From DASYML01 sp036009045 (lineage in GTDB: Bacteria > Acidobacteriota > Blastocatellia > Pyrinomonadales > Pyrinomonadaceae), in NCBI GenBank assembly GCA_036009045.1, contig DASYML010000187.1, positions 62,001-126,000 of the forward strand: a stretch of DNA of 64,000 nucleotides, written 5' to 3'. Below are positions 1-7,660 of this stretch, piece by piece (position 1 is the stretch's first letter; each line of letters begins with the position of its first letter). The translations under genes were made by a program, and so were the position numbers. Under the pieces are notes generated by a model that ran no database searches, was not told the DNA's origin, and was given only the letters and a program-made list of their open reading frames with translations.

Positions 1-1
1 G

Positions 2-115
2 CGCATCGTCATGCGCGAACGCGAATTGCAGACCCTTGACGAGCGCGAAGTGATTGACGAGGCGAACCGTGAAGCCGCTCTCCTGATGGCGCGGGCCGGT
101 CTGGAAGCTTTATAG
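2..115 (+). CDS. C-terminal fragment of an unidentified protein
   Basis: An open frame enters from the left edge and ends at TAG 113-115. Only 37 residues are visible; they are charged and look helical, with many Arg, Glu and Leu. No family can be named from so short a tail. The next gene starts 25 bases later on the same strand, so the two are probably co-transcribed. Confidence 0.6.
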   Translation, partial: RIVMRERELQTLDEREVIDEANREAALLMARAGLEAL

Positions 116-139
116 TGAGACGAAGAAAGGGAATCGGAC

Positions 140-367
140 GTGAGCAAATTTGATGAGTTTATGGAATTTCTGGAAGCCGCGCTCGGAGACCCGGAGACGC
201 GCGAAGCCTTCATACAGTACGTCCACGAACTTAGCCCGCAGGAGCAGGCGGAGATTCTCGCCGAAGCCGAACAACGCGACCCGACAGGCTCGCTCGAATG
301 GTCTCAAATCCTGGACCTGGCCGAAGACGAAGACGTGCAAGACCTGAGCGGCGATAAGTTAAATTGA
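140..367 (+). CDS. small acidic protein, unknown function
   Basis: A 75-residue frame starting with GTG at 140, with a purine-rich stretch (aagaaagggaa, from 123) upstream as ribosome-binding site. The protein is strongly acidic (many Glu and Asp, few basic residues), has no membrane segment or signal peptide, and looks mostly helical. It lies between an upstream coding end and another small gene on the same strand, suggesting a short operon of small proteins. I do not recognise a family. Confidence 0.6.
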   Translation: MSKFDEFMEFLEAALGDPETREAFIQYVHELSPQEQAEILAEAEQRDPTGSLEWSQILDLAEDEDVQDLSGDKLN

Positions 368-414
368 AAGCCAGCGCCGAAGCTGTGGAAGAGCGAGAGG
401 AAAGGTGATTGGAA

Positions 415-612
415 ATGAGTACGGACCGCGAGCGCTATGACCCACGCGCACAGGAGACCAAACGATTGCTCAAAGAAGTAATGGAAGCGGCTGAACTAAT
501 CAAGAGCCAGACTCGCCGGATACTCATTGACAAGCGCACAGAATATCTTCGCTTTGAGAATGAGACCGAAGACTATGTGACGATTATTATTGAGAGGAAA
601 GAAGGCGACTAA
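415..612 (+). CDS. small helical protein, unknown function
   Basis: A 65-residue charged protein. ATG 415 is preferred over TTG 409 because the AGGAAAGG at 398-405 is 9 bases from the ATG but only 3 from the TTG. The N-terminal half is a long predicted helix rich in Arg, Lys and Glu; the C-terminal half alternates Ile, Val and Thr (tail TIIIERKEGD), as in a short beta hairpin. It is the third small gene of the run that starts at the window edge. No family was recognised. Confidence 0.6.
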   Translation: MSTDRERYDPRAQETKRLLKEVMEAAELIKSQTRRILIDKRTEYLRFENETEDYVTIIIERKEGD

Positions 613-706
613 GAGAACGCCCTTGAACGCCCTCTTGAAATGATCGCGAGTCTTCTTGCCGGATTATCAGCTGTAAGTCTTATCTACGCATAGCTACGTT
701 CGATTG

Positions 707-877
707 CTATCCGACGCAGGTCGGATGGCCGCAGTCGCAGATCATCTTCTGGTTCTCGTCTAGAGTGTTGTTGGTCGTCTTGCCGACCTGTCCGCAGTAG
801 GGGCTGCAATAGTCGCTGCCCTGTGTGGCGAGACAGTTGCAGAGTCCGTGGGCGCAAATCTTCTCGGTTGTTTCCAT
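707..877 (-). CDS. metallothionein-like small Cys-rich protein
   Basis: 56 residues starting METTEKICAHGLCNC. It contains eight Cys and two His spaced C-x-H-x-x-C-x-C, then Y-C-S-x-x-C, then C-x-C-G-H-x-x-C. This is the arrangement of bacterial metallothioneins of the SmtA/BmtA type, which bind Zn or Cd through Cys thiolates and His. The length matches that family. A GGAGG-type site lies about 13 bases before the ATG. The gene is followed (going left) by no obvious partner; a zinc-ribbon membrane peptide is encoded just upstream on the same strand. The family assignment rests on Cys/His spacing only. No SmtB-type repressor gene is visible nearby. Confidence 0.65.
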   Translation of the reverse strand: METTEKICAHGLCNCLATQGSDYCSPYCGQVGKTTNNTLDENQKMICDCGHPTCVG

Positions 878-906
878 AGTGCTTTGATGGTCTCCTCCCT
901 TTGTGC

Positions 907-1062
907 TCAATGCGTGAACCAACCTATCAGGAGCAGGATGACGGCGATGGCAGCGATGAGGACGAGGGCCGTCGTGGCGTAGCCCGCGAGCAAGCGCGTT
1001 TTGCATGCCTGGCAGCGCAATCTGAAGAAGGACATTCCCCTGCCGCAGTGTGGACATTTCAT
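907..1062 (-). CDS. zinc-ribbon single-pass membrane peptide
   Basis: A 51-residue protein starting MKCPHCGRGM. It has two CxxC knuckles (CPHC and CQAC) that would bind one Zn, followed by a roughly 20-residue hydrophobic helix near the C-terminus. An upstream in-frame start at 1098 is rejected: it would lie inside the palindromic element at 1083-1238, and AAAGGA is well placed for the ATG at 1060-1062. The gene ends about 30 bases before the metallothionein-like gene, so the two may share a transcript. Function unknown; small zinc-ribbon/TM proteins of this sort often serve as sensor or assembly factors. Confidence 0.6.
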   Translation of the reverse strand: MKCPHCGRGMSFFRLRCQACKTRLLAGYATTALVLIAAIAVILLLIGWFTH

Positions 1063-1082
1063 CTGTTGCGTATCCTTTGCCT

Positions 1083-1238
1083 CTATAGCGATTTTCAATT
1101 GAGTGCGACTACAGGTCAGTCCCGCCTGCTTAAGCTGGGCGGGTTTCCTGGCTCAGCCACGACCCGCCCAGCTTAAGCAGGCGGGACTGACAAGGACGCT
1201 CGCCGCGATGATTGCATCCAATTGAGAACCGCTATAAG
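1083..1238. repeat. MITE-like palindromic element, copy 1
   Basis: Terminal inverted repeats begin TATAGCGATTTTCAATTG on the left and end CAATTGAGAACCGCTATA in reverse sense on the right. A central near-perfect palindrome (about 1114-1190) has arms reading CAGTCCCGCCTGCTTAAGC. No coding capacity. Three further copies lie at 21083, 33561 and 34645. Confidence 0.85.
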
Positions 1239-1360
1239 TTATCGCAGCAATGCGCCGTCGTTAATATCACAACCAACGCACGCTTCTCAAATCTAATGTG
1301 GTGAATACGTCCCTACTTGGAAAAATAGCCGGGAAAGCGGGAAGGGCTGTGAAAATAGCT

Positions 1361-1415
1361 GTGCCAGTTCGAATGTAGCGGCTGCGGGGGGCGCAATCGG
1401 CGTTCGAACTGGCAC
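1361..1415. repeat. 13-bp inverted repeat with GC-rich 29-base loop
   Basis: GTGCCAGTTCGAA at 1361-1373 is exactly complementary to 1403-1415. There is no T-run, so it does not look like an intrinsic terminator. It may be an operator or a remnant of a mobile element. Confidence 0.55.
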
Positions 1416-1579
1416 GGGCGGGTACTAGCGATGTTCGGGCCTGTGGATGGTTATCTTGCGATTGGCTGACGTTTGGGCGTCAACCCCATCCCAACGAGAC
1501 GGGATTATACACTTCTTCTCAAAACTGTCAACGCTTTTTTGTCGAATTAGTCACAAAAAATTGCGAAACGCGCTTCCGG

Positions 1580-1609
1580 TTGACAGTTTCCGCGCTATCT
1601 TCTTATACT
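1580..1609 (+). promoter_or_regulatory. sigma-70-type promoter of tRNA-Phe
   Basis: TTGACA at 1580-1585, an 18-base spacer, then TATACT at 1604-1609. Transcription would start around 1616, about 25 bases before the tRNA. Confidence 0.7.
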
Positions 1610-1640
1610 ACGCACTCTTGCCGATACCCATCATAGTTCC

Positions 1641-1716
1641 GGCCAGGTAGCTCAGTCGGTAGAGCGCGGCCCTGAAAAGGCCGGCGTCGGCGGTTCGATT
1701 CCGTCCCTGGCCACCA
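1641..1716 (+). tRNA. tRNA-Phe (anticodon GAA)
   Basis: A full cloverleaf can be folded by eye: acceptor GGCCAGG pairs with CCTGGCC, D-stem GCTC with GAGC, anticodon stem CGGCC with GGCCG around the loop CTGAAAA (anticodon GAA, phenylalanine), and T-loop TTCGATT. The 3' CCA is encoded (1714-1716). A strong promoter lies directly upstream, and a heptamer-repeat hairpin begins 6 bases after the 3' end. Confidence 0.95.
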
Positions 1717-1721
1717 GATTT

Positions 1722-1818
1722 AGTCCAAGGTCCAAGGTCCAAAGTCTAAAGTCTAGAACAGCCAGATTCCGCTTCTTGACTTTGGACCTTGGACCTTGGA
1801 CTTATTGAGACTTTGGAC
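1722..1818. repeat. heptamer hairpin, word CCAAGGT
   Basis: Left arm repeats CCAAGGT/CCAAAGT/CTAAAGT at 7-bp steps from 1723; the right arm (1776-1803) is its complement. It lies between tRNA-Phe and the end of the cREC gene. Confidence 0.85.
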
Positions 1819-1822
1819 TCTC

Positions 1823-2278
1823 TTATTTATTCCAGTAGCGTTTGATTTTGTGTTCGAGGAGGGGGAATGGGACGTACTCGGCCTGGCGACCGGCGGTGCG
1901 TAGCTCTTCGACCATGCGGATGGCTCCGTCCGCGTTGCGCGTGTGGACGAGGATGGTCGAGGCGCGTTGCAGTTCCGGCCTGTCTGCGAGCCAGCGCGCG
2001 ATAGCATAGCCGGTTCGCTCGTCATCCTCTATGTCCGAACCGTAGTGTTCGGGGAGCAGGTCGTGGTCCAGGAAAATGGCGTCGTAAAAATTTTGGCTGA
2101 GAAATTCCCGCGCGGTCTCGACCGTCTCCGCGATGTCCAGATAGTCTCCCTTAAAGCGCTTGACGAACCAATCATGCCTGCGCGTGTCGTCGTCCAGAAG
2201 AAAGACGCGAATCGGGTGACGCTCCACCGTCGCGTTGTTGATGCCGAGCCTGCTCAGGACTCCGTTTAAAATACCCAT
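1823..2278 (-). CDS. cREC (cyclic-phosphate processing receiver) domain protein
   Basis: A single-domain receiver-like protein of 151 residues. The acidic cluster LLDDDTRRHD follows the first strand, and a second strand ends in FLDHDL. The LD-HDL signature with no output domain marks the cREC family rather than a classical CheY: cREC proteins are thought from comparative genomics to act on cyclic phosphate ends of nucleotides or RNA. ATG 2276-2278 is chosen; TTG 2293 would add five residues. The ribosome-binding site GGAG fits neither start well. The gene is monocistronic between a heptamer hairpin and a divergent gene. Biochemical role is inferred from the family. Confidence 0.7.
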   Translation of the reverse strand: MGILNGVLSRLGINNATVERHPIRVFLLDDDTRRHDWFVKRFKGDYLDIAETVETAREFLSQNFYDAIFLDHDLLPEHYGSDIEDDERTGYAIARWLADRPELQRASTILVHTRNADGAIRMVEELRTAGRQAEYVPFPLLEHKIKRYWNK

Positions 2279-2293
2279 TGCGTTATCAATCAA

Positions 2294-2633
2294 ACTCCAA
2301 AATAAAATAGGCCATACGGCGACCTGCTAAGATTCATCAAAGAAGCTGTATGGATGCCTGTGAATATAGCACAACCGACGGTCATCCAATGTCATCCAGA
2401 CTTTCAGGCGGGGCTTTCCATGCAACATCTGACGCGGATTTTACAGAGCCGCGCCAAGTCGCTCTTGCAATCTGCGTCTTGAGTGCTATAATCCGCCGCG
2501 CCCCTCAAATGTGTTTCCGAAGGGGAAGTGTCGAGGCGTCACTTCGGGCCGCAATGTCTTGGTGAGTACTCAATCCCTCTTGCGGCGACTTGATAACGGA
2601 AATCTCTTTTGCAGTTCGTCTCTTCTAGCCTGG
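2294..2633. other. intergenic region, divergent promoters
   Basis: Separates the minus-strand cREC gene from the DnaC-like gene. Apart from the promoter at 2465-2492 nothing can be supported in it. An open frame in phase with the DnaC-like gene extends back to 2511 but has no ribosome-binding site. Confidence 0.5.
2465..2492 (+). promoter_or_regulatory. promoter for DnaC-like gene
   Basis: TTGCAA at 2465-2470, a 16-base spacer and a perfect TATAAT at 2487-2492. It would give a leader of about 130 bases before ATG 2634. Confidence 0.55.
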
Positions 2634-3458
2634 ATGTCGTCAGACAACGCTAAAATTCATCCGCTCTTCGCCGTGCCGGAGGCCGCGTCGGAAGAGGAGT
2701 CTGCCAACTCCGACGCGCCGGTTGTGCCCGTCGAAAGCGAGGTCGCACAACCCGCCGTCTGCCCTTTCTGCTTCGGCAGCGGGATGGAAGTTGTGGCGGG
2801 CAAGGGCGCGCGTCGTTGTCTCTGTCGCACGGAGAGCAGCCAGGCCAAATTGCTGGAAGCGGCACGCATCCCGCGACGCTACGACCAATGCTCTCTGCAA
2901 AATTATTATCCGGCCAAGGGCAAGTATTACACCATCCAGGCCAACGCTTTCAGGTTCGCCTACACGCTCGCCAGGCAGTATCCGGCGGTTGATAGAGGGC
3001 TGGTCCTGATGGGTCCCGTCGGCGTCGGCAAGACGCATCTTTCCGTCGCCATCATCCGCGACCTGATTGAGAAGAAGGGCATCCCCTCTCTCTTTTATGA
3101 ATTCGGCTCGCTCCTCAAGGAGATACAGAATTCCTACAATCCCATCTCGCAGACTTCGGAATTGAAGGTGCTCGCGCCCGTCTTTGAAGCGGAAGTGCTG
3201 GTCCTTGACGAACTCGGCGCGTCAAAGCCTACGGACTGGGTGCGCGACACGATGATGCAGATCATCAACACGCGCTATAACAACAGGAAACTGACCATCT
3301 TCACCACCAACTACCTTGACGGGCGGCGCAAGGAGACGGACGAGACCCTCGAAGACCGCATCGGCGTGCGCCTCCGCTCGCGTCTCTATGAGATGTGCAA
3401 GACGGTCCACATCGAAGGCGAAGACTACCGCCGCAAATTCGACGCGCAACAACCTTAA
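2634..3458 (+). CDS. DnaC/IstB-like AAA+ ATPase, putative helicase loader
   Basis: 274 residues from MSSDNAKIHP. After an acidic linker comes a four-Cys site, C43-x2-C46 and C62-x-C64, likely a zinc knuckle. The AAA+ core follows, with Walker A GPVGVGKTHL near 126-133, Walker B VLVLDELG near 188-194, and an FTTNY sensor-1 strand. This layout is that of DnaC/DnaI-type loaders, which place the replicative helicase on DNA, and of IstB ATPases of transposons. No transposase is adjacent, so a housekeeping DnaC-like role is favoured. It has its own promoter and ends just before an intrinsic terminator, so it is probably monocistronic. Confidence 0.8.
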   Translation: MSSDNAKIHPLFAVPEAASEEESANSDAPVVPVESEVAQPAVCPFCFGSGMEVVAGKGARRCLCRTESSQAKLLEAARIPRRYDQCSLQNYYPAKGKYYTIQANAFRFAYTLARQYPAVDRGLVLMGPVGVGKTHLSVAIIRDLIEKKGIPSLFYEFGSLLKEIQNSYNPISQTSELKVLAPVFEAEVLVLDELGASKPTDWVRDTMMQIINTRYNNRKLTIFTTNYLDGRRKETDETLEDRIGVRLRSRLYEMCKTVHIEGEDYRRKFDAQQP

Positions 3459-3487
3459 AGTTGAGAGACAAACTATCAAACCGAAGA

Positions 3488-3519
3488 GCCGACCTTTCAA
3501 CATCGAGGTCGGCTTTTTT
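3488..3519 (+). terminator. intrinsic terminator after DnaC-like gene
   Basis: GCCGACCT pairs with AGGTCGGC across a 10-base loop and is followed by a run of six or more T. Confidence 0.85.
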
Positions 3520-3598
3520 GCGCTTAGATGAGGCCGCCGATGTGTCTCAATATTTAGCCGACTTGATTAAGTGTGGCTTGAGCATTTATGAAAGAGGC

Positions 3599-3697
3599 AT
3601 TCACCACCGCAGACACAGAGCACGCAGAGTCAGCACAGAGGTTTAAATTCTTTTCTCTGTGCTGACTCTGCGTGCTCTGTGTCTGCGGTGGTGAATA
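3599..3697. repeat. heptamer hairpin, word CACAGAG
   Basis: Arms of about 41 bases (3600-3640 and 3656-3696) are nearly perfectly complementary and made of CACAGAG-like words; the loop is AT-rich. It lies in the carB upstream region. Confidence 0.9.
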
Positions 3698-3833
3698 AAA
3701 CTGTCCCACCCACTCAGTTGCAAACTGAACTACTATTTGAATCAAGCATGATTCGTGCTCTGCCTGTTGGTTATGTATAATGTTTCGACTCGACCAGCCG
3801 AATCTTTCATGTTGTGACAGGCCCAAGTGAGAA

Positions 3834-6800
3834 ATGCCTAAACGGACAGACATACACAAAATCTTGATTATCGGTTCCGGGCCTATCGTCATCGGGCAGG
3901 CGGCGGAGTTTGATTATTCCGGGACGCAGGCTTGCAGCTCGCTGCGACAGGAAGGCTACGAGGTGGTGCTCGTCAATTCCAACCCGGCGACGATCATGAC
4001 GGACCCGGAGACCGCCGATAAGACTTACATAGAACCCTTAACGGTCGAATCCCTGACGGCGATTATTCGCCTGGAGAGGCCGGACGCGTTGCTGCCGACG
4101 GTGGGCGGGCAGACGGCGCTCAACCTGGCCGTGGCGCTGGCGGACGCGGGCGTGCTTGAGGAATACGGCGTCGAGATGATAGGGGCCAAGCGAGAGGCCG
4201 TGAAGGTCGCGGAGGACCGTCGTTTATTCAAAGGGGCGATGGATGAAGAGGGCTTGCCGATGCCGCGCGGAGGGTTCGCGCGTTCGTGGGCCGAAGCGCA
4301 GGAGTTGGTCGCGTTGACGGATTACCCTGCGATAATTCGCCCGTCCTTCACGCTCGGCGGGACGGGCGGCGGTATCGCTTACAACCCTGAGGAGTTTGAA
4401 GAGATTGTGCGGACGGGGCTGGCCGCTTCGCCCGTTCACGAAGTCTTGATAGAGGAATCTATCCTCGGTTGGAAAGAGTTTGAGTTGGAGGTCATGCGCG
4501 ACCTCGCGGATAACGTGGTCATCATCTGTTCGATTGAAAACTTCGATCCGATGGGCGTCCACACGGGCGATTCGATTACGGTGGCCCCGGCGCAGACGTT
4601 GACAGATGTGGAGTATCAACGCTTGCGCGACATGGCGATTCGCATCATTAGAAAAGTCGGGGTCGAGACGGGCGGGTCCAATATTCAATTCGCCGTCAAC
4701 CCGGATAACGGAGAGGTACGTATCATAGAGATGAACCCGCGCGTCTCGCGTTCGTCGGCCCTGGCTTCAAAGGCGACGGGCTTTCCGATTGCCAAAATCG
4801 CGGCCAAACTCGCCGTCGGTTATACGCTCGACGAAATCCCGAACGACATCACGAAGAAGACTCCGGCCTCCTTCGAGCCGACGATTGATTACGTCGTGGC
4901 GAAGATTCCGAAGTGGAATTTCGAGAAGTTTCGTGAAGCTGAAGACAGCCTCGGCACGCAGATGAAATCCGTCGGCGAGGTGATGGCGATTGGACGAACT
5001 TTCAAGGAGGCGCTCTTCAAGGGCTTGCGCTCGCTCGAAGCGGTCAGGCCGCTGCGTCTCAAGGATGTCTCGGACGACGAATTGCAACGCAAGCTGGCGC
5101 GTCCCAACTCGAACCGTTTCTCTTATATCACCTACGCGTTGCAGCATAATTGGTCCATAGAGGAAATCTATCGTCTCTCGCGCATAGACCCCTGGTTCCT
5201 CGAACAGCTTGAGGACGTGATGCAGCTTCAGGATGAGATCGAGGGACAGCGTCTCTCGGATGTGCCCGTTGAAGCCTTGCGGACGGCGAAGGAATACGCG
5301 CTCTCCGACCGCCGCATAGCATATCTCACAGGAAGCACGGAGGATGAAGTGCGCGCGCATCGCAAGCGGCTCGGCCTCGTGCCCGTCTACAAACGCGTGG
5401 ATACCTGCGGCGCGGAGTTTGAATCCTACACGCCTTATCTATATTCGACCTACGAGACCGAAGATGAATCCGCGCCTACCGACGGGCGCAAGATTATGAT
5501 TCTAGGCTCAGGCCCGAACCGCATAGGGCAGGGCATAGAGTTCGACTATTGTTGTTGTCACGCGGCGTTCGCGCTCCGCGAAGCGGGCTTCGAGACCATC
5601 ATGGTCAACTGCAACCCTGAGACCGTCTCGACCGATTACGACACCTCCGACCGTCTTTATTTCGAGCCGCTCACGTTCGAGGACGTGATGAACATCATTG
5701 ATGTCGAAAAGCCCGAAGGAGTCATCGTGCAGTTTGGCGGGCAGACGCCTTTGAACCTGGCGATGCGACTGCAAGACGCGGGCGTGCCCATCATCGGCAC
5801 ATCGCCCGATTCGATTGACCTCGCGGAAGACCGCAAACGCTTCGGCGCTCTGCTTACGAAACTCGGCATCCCGCAACCGGAAAACGGGATGGCCTCTTCC
5901 GGCGAAGAGGCTAAGGTCATCGCGCGCTCGATAGGCTATCCGATCCTGGTGCGGCCCAGTTATGTGCTCGGCGGTCGCGCGATGGCGATTATCTACGACG
6001 AAGAGAGCCTCGATGATTACGTGCGAACGGCAGTTGATTTCTCGCCGGAGAGGCCCGTCCTGATTGATAAGTTTTTAGAGCGCGCGGCGGAGTTTGATGT
6101 TGACGCGCTGGCCGACGAAGAGACCTGCATCGTCGCTGGCATACAGGAGCACATAGAGGAAGCGGGGATTCATTCCGGCGATTCGTCATGCGTGCTCCCG
6201 CCCGTCGTCATAGAGCCTGAGCACCTGGAGACGATGCGCCACTATACGCGGCAGCTTGCTCGCGCGCTCCGCGTCAACGGCTTGATGAACATCCAGTTCG
6301 CCATTAAGGACCACAGGGTGTACGTGCTCGAAGTCAACCCGCGCGCCTCGCGGACGGTTCCCTTCGTCTCGAAGGCGACGGGAGTCCCCTTAGCGCGCAT
6401 CGCTGCGCTCGTCATGTCGGGGCGCAAGTTGAAAGATTTCGAGTTGCCTGAAGACCTCGCGGTGGGCCGCTTCTTCTACGTCAAGTCGCCCGTCTTTCCC
6501 TTCGTCAAATTTCCCGGCGTGGACCCGGTGCTTGGTCCAGAAATGCATTCGACGGGCGAGGTGATGGGCGTCGGAGAATCTTTCGGCGAGGCTTACGCGA
6601 AGGCCATGATGGGCGCGGGCCTTGAGTTGCCGCAAGAGGGGACGGCCTTCATCAGCGTCAACGACGGCGACAAGGGACAGGCCGCCGTCCTCGCCAGAAA
6701 ACTCGCTCGGCTCGGCTTTAAACTCATCGCCACCTTCGGGACCGCCGCGCGCCTGCGCGAAGTCGGCCTGGGCGTTGAGAATGTTTTTAAAGTCAACGAG

Positions 6801-7082
6801 GGCCGCCCGAACGTCGTGGACTTTATCAAGCGCGGCGAGATTGATTTAATCATCAACACGCCTCTCGGTCGCGTCTCGCATTTTGACGAGCAGGCGATAC
6901 GTCGCGCGGCCCTCCAATACAACGTGCCGTGCGTGACGACCATGACGGGCGCACACGCAATGGTCGAAGCCATCACGGCCCGCGAACGCAAAACAGAAAT
7001 CACAGTCTACTCGCTGCAAGAACTGCACGCGGTGAAAAGCAATATGGCAGAGACTAGAGGCTTGAGACTAGAGGCTGGTTAA
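3834..7082 (+). CDS. carB: carbamoyl-phosphate synthase large subunit
   Basis: 1082 residues. It makes carbamoyl phosphate from bicarbonate, two ATP and glutamine-derived ammonia, for arginine and pyrimidine synthesis. Two homologous ATP-grasp halves are plain: the first opens with IGSGPIVIGQAAEFDYSGTQ, the second (near residue 555) with ILGSGPNRIGQGIEFDY, each followed by an NSNP/NCNP motif. A methylglyoxal-synthase-like allosteric domain fills the C-terminal 130 residues. No carA is in the window. The last eight or so codons (RGLRLEAG) and the stop lie inside the heptamer repeat at 7050-7130, so the native C-terminus has been replaced or extended by the repeat. Confidence 0.97.
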   Translation: MPKRTDIHKILIIGSGPIVIGQAAEFDYSGTQACSSLRQEGYEVVLVNSNPATIMTDPETADKTYIEPLTVESLTAIIRLERPDALLPTVGGQTALNLAVALADAGVLEEYGVEMIGAKREAVKVAEDRRLFKGAMDEEGLPMPRGGFARSWAEAQELVALTDYPAIIRPSFTLGGTGGGIAYNPEEFEEIVRTGLAASPVHEVLIEESILGWKEFELEVMRDLADNVVIICSIENFDPMGVHTGDSITVAPAQTLTDVEYQRLRDMAIRIIRKVGVETGGSNIQFAVNPDNGEVRIIEMNPRVSRSSALASKATGFPIAKIAAKLAVGYTLDEIPNDITKKTPASFEPTIDYVVAKIPKWNFEKFREAEDSLGTQMKSVGEVMAIGRTFKEALFKGLRSLEAVRPLRLKDVSDDELQRKLARPNSNRFSYITYALQHNWSIEEIYRLSRIDPWFLEQLEDVMQLQDEIEGQRLSDVPVEALRTAKEYALSDRRIAYLTGSTEDEVRAHRKRLGLVPVYKRVDTCGAEFESYTPYLYSTYETEDESAPTDGRKIMILGSGPNRIGQGIEFDYCCCHAAFALREAGFETIMVNCNPETVSTDYDTSDRLYFEPLTFEDVMNIIDVEKPEGVIVQFGGQTPLNLAMRLQDAGVPIIGTSPDSIDLAEDRKRFGALLTKLGIPQPENGMASSGEEAKVIARSIGYPILVRPSYVLGGRAMAIIYDEESLDDYVRTAVDFSPERPVLIDKFLERAAEFDVDALADEETCIVAGIQEHIEEAGIHSGDSSCVLPPVVIEPEHLETMRHYTRQLARALRVNGLMNIQFAIKDHRVYVLEVNPRASRTVPFVSKATGVPLARIAALVMSGRKLKDFELPEDLAVGRFFYVKSPVFPFVKFPGVDPVLGPEMHSTGEVMGVGESFGEAYAKAMMGAGLELPQEGTAFISVNDGDKGQAAVLARKLARLGFKLIATFGTAARLREVGLGVENVFKVNEGRPNVVDFIKRGEIDLIINTPLGRVSHFDEQAIRRAALQYNVPCVTTMTGAHAMVEAITARERKTEITVYSLQELHAVKSNMAETRGLRLEAG

Positions 7083-7130
7083 AATCTTCTTGCTTTAGCC
7101 AGCCTCTAGTCTCAAGCCTCTCGCCTCTCG
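7050..7130. repeat. heptamer hairpin, word AGAGGCT, overlapping carB end
   Basis: Left arm (agactag aggcttg agactag aggctgg) encodes the CarB tail; the loop GGTTAAAATCTTCTTGC carries the TAA stop; right arm 7097-7130 is complementary. Confidence 0.9.
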
Positions 7131-7144
7131 TTCTGGAGGTTAAG

Positions 7145-7549
7145 TTGGACATCAATAGTAAGCAGGCCATCAATCAAATTCTGGACGAGTGTCGGACCAT
7201 CGCGGTCGTTGGTCTCTCTTCGAGTCCGATGCGTCCCTCGCACGGCGTGGCGAGATACATGAAGGAGAAGGGTTACAGGGTCATCCCGGTCAATCCCAAC
7301 GAGCAAGCCGTCTTCGGTGAGAAAGCCTACCCGTCGCTCGCGGACGTGCCCGGCAAGATTGACCTGGTGGACATCTTCCGTCGCTCCGAAGAGGCTGGCG
7401 CGGCGGTTGACGAAGCGATACGCCTCGGCGCAAAAGCCGTCTGGCTGCAAGAGGGCGTGATAGACTACGCCGCAGCCCAGCGCGCACAAGACGCGGGCCT
7501 CCTCGTCGTCATTGACCGCTGCTGGCTCAAAGAACACATTAGAAGGTAA
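7145..7549 (+). CDS. CoA-binding domain protein (YccU-like)
   Basis: 134 residues, the usual length for stand-alone CoA-binding (Rossmann) proteins. The N-terminal strand-turn IAVVGLSSSPMRPSHGV binds the nucleotide; PVNPN and VWLQEGV follow at the expected distances. Related domains sit in succinyl-CoA synthetase alpha chains, but here no catalytic part exists and the substrate is unknown. The start is TTG 7145 with GGAGG at 7135-7139; the first in-frame ATG would delete the nucleotide-binding strand. It is flanked by heptamer hairpins on both sides. Confidence 0.85.
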   Translation: MDINSKQAINQILDECRTIAVVGLSSSPMRPSHGVARYMKEKGYRVIPVNPNEQAVFGEKAYPSLADVPGKIDLVDIFRRSEEAGAAVDEAIRLGAKAVWLQEGVIDYAAAQRAQDAGLLVVIDRCWLKEHIRR

Positions 7550-7554
7550 GGAAT

Positions 7555-7649
7555 GAAAAGCAGAGATGGGAGGCTGGAGGTGAGAGGCTAGTTAAAAACA
7601 GTTCTGCTTTGACTAGCCTCTCACCTCCAGCCTCCCATCTCTGCTTTTC
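7555..7649. repeat. heptamer hairpin, word GAGGCTG/GAGGCTA
   Basis: Arms 7555-7592 and 7611-7649 pair almost fully. The loop TTAAAAACAGTTCTGCTTTG is almost the same as that of the element at 50613-50693. Confidence 0.9.
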
Positions 7650-7660
7650 CCTCATTCGTT

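Larger units (their letters stand above)
1239..1640. other. intergenic region before tRNA-Phe
   Basis: No convincing reading frame. It holds an inverted repeat at 1361-1415 (arms GTGCCAGTTCGAA) and, at its right end, the tRNA promoter at 1580-1609. The stretch around 1500-1600 is clearly AT-richer than its surroundings. Confidence 0.6.
3459..3833. other. spacer between DnaC-like gene and carB
   Basis: Contains the terminator at 3488-3519, the heptamer hairpin at 3599-3697 and a TATAAT at 3776-3781 that is a likely -10 element for carB. No good -35 is seen (TTCGTG at 18 bases). Confidence 0.6.

Noticed and set aside
1063..1098. Longer start for the zinc-ribbon peptide
   Set aside because: The extra 12 residues would be encoded within the terminal repeat of the MITE-like element.
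2511..2633. N-terminal extension of the DnaC-like ATPase
   Set aside because: It would begin almost at the promoter, lacks a ribosome-binding site and has no family counterpart.
3599..3697. Hairpin upstream of carB as a pyrimidine or arginine attenuator
   Set aside because: Its arms are heptamer words shared with unrelated loci, it precedes the likely -10 element and it has no T-run or leader peptide.
7050..7130. Heptamer arrays considered as CRISPR
   Set aside because: Words are only 7 bp, directly adjacent, without spacers, and arranged as hairpins; no cas genes are present.
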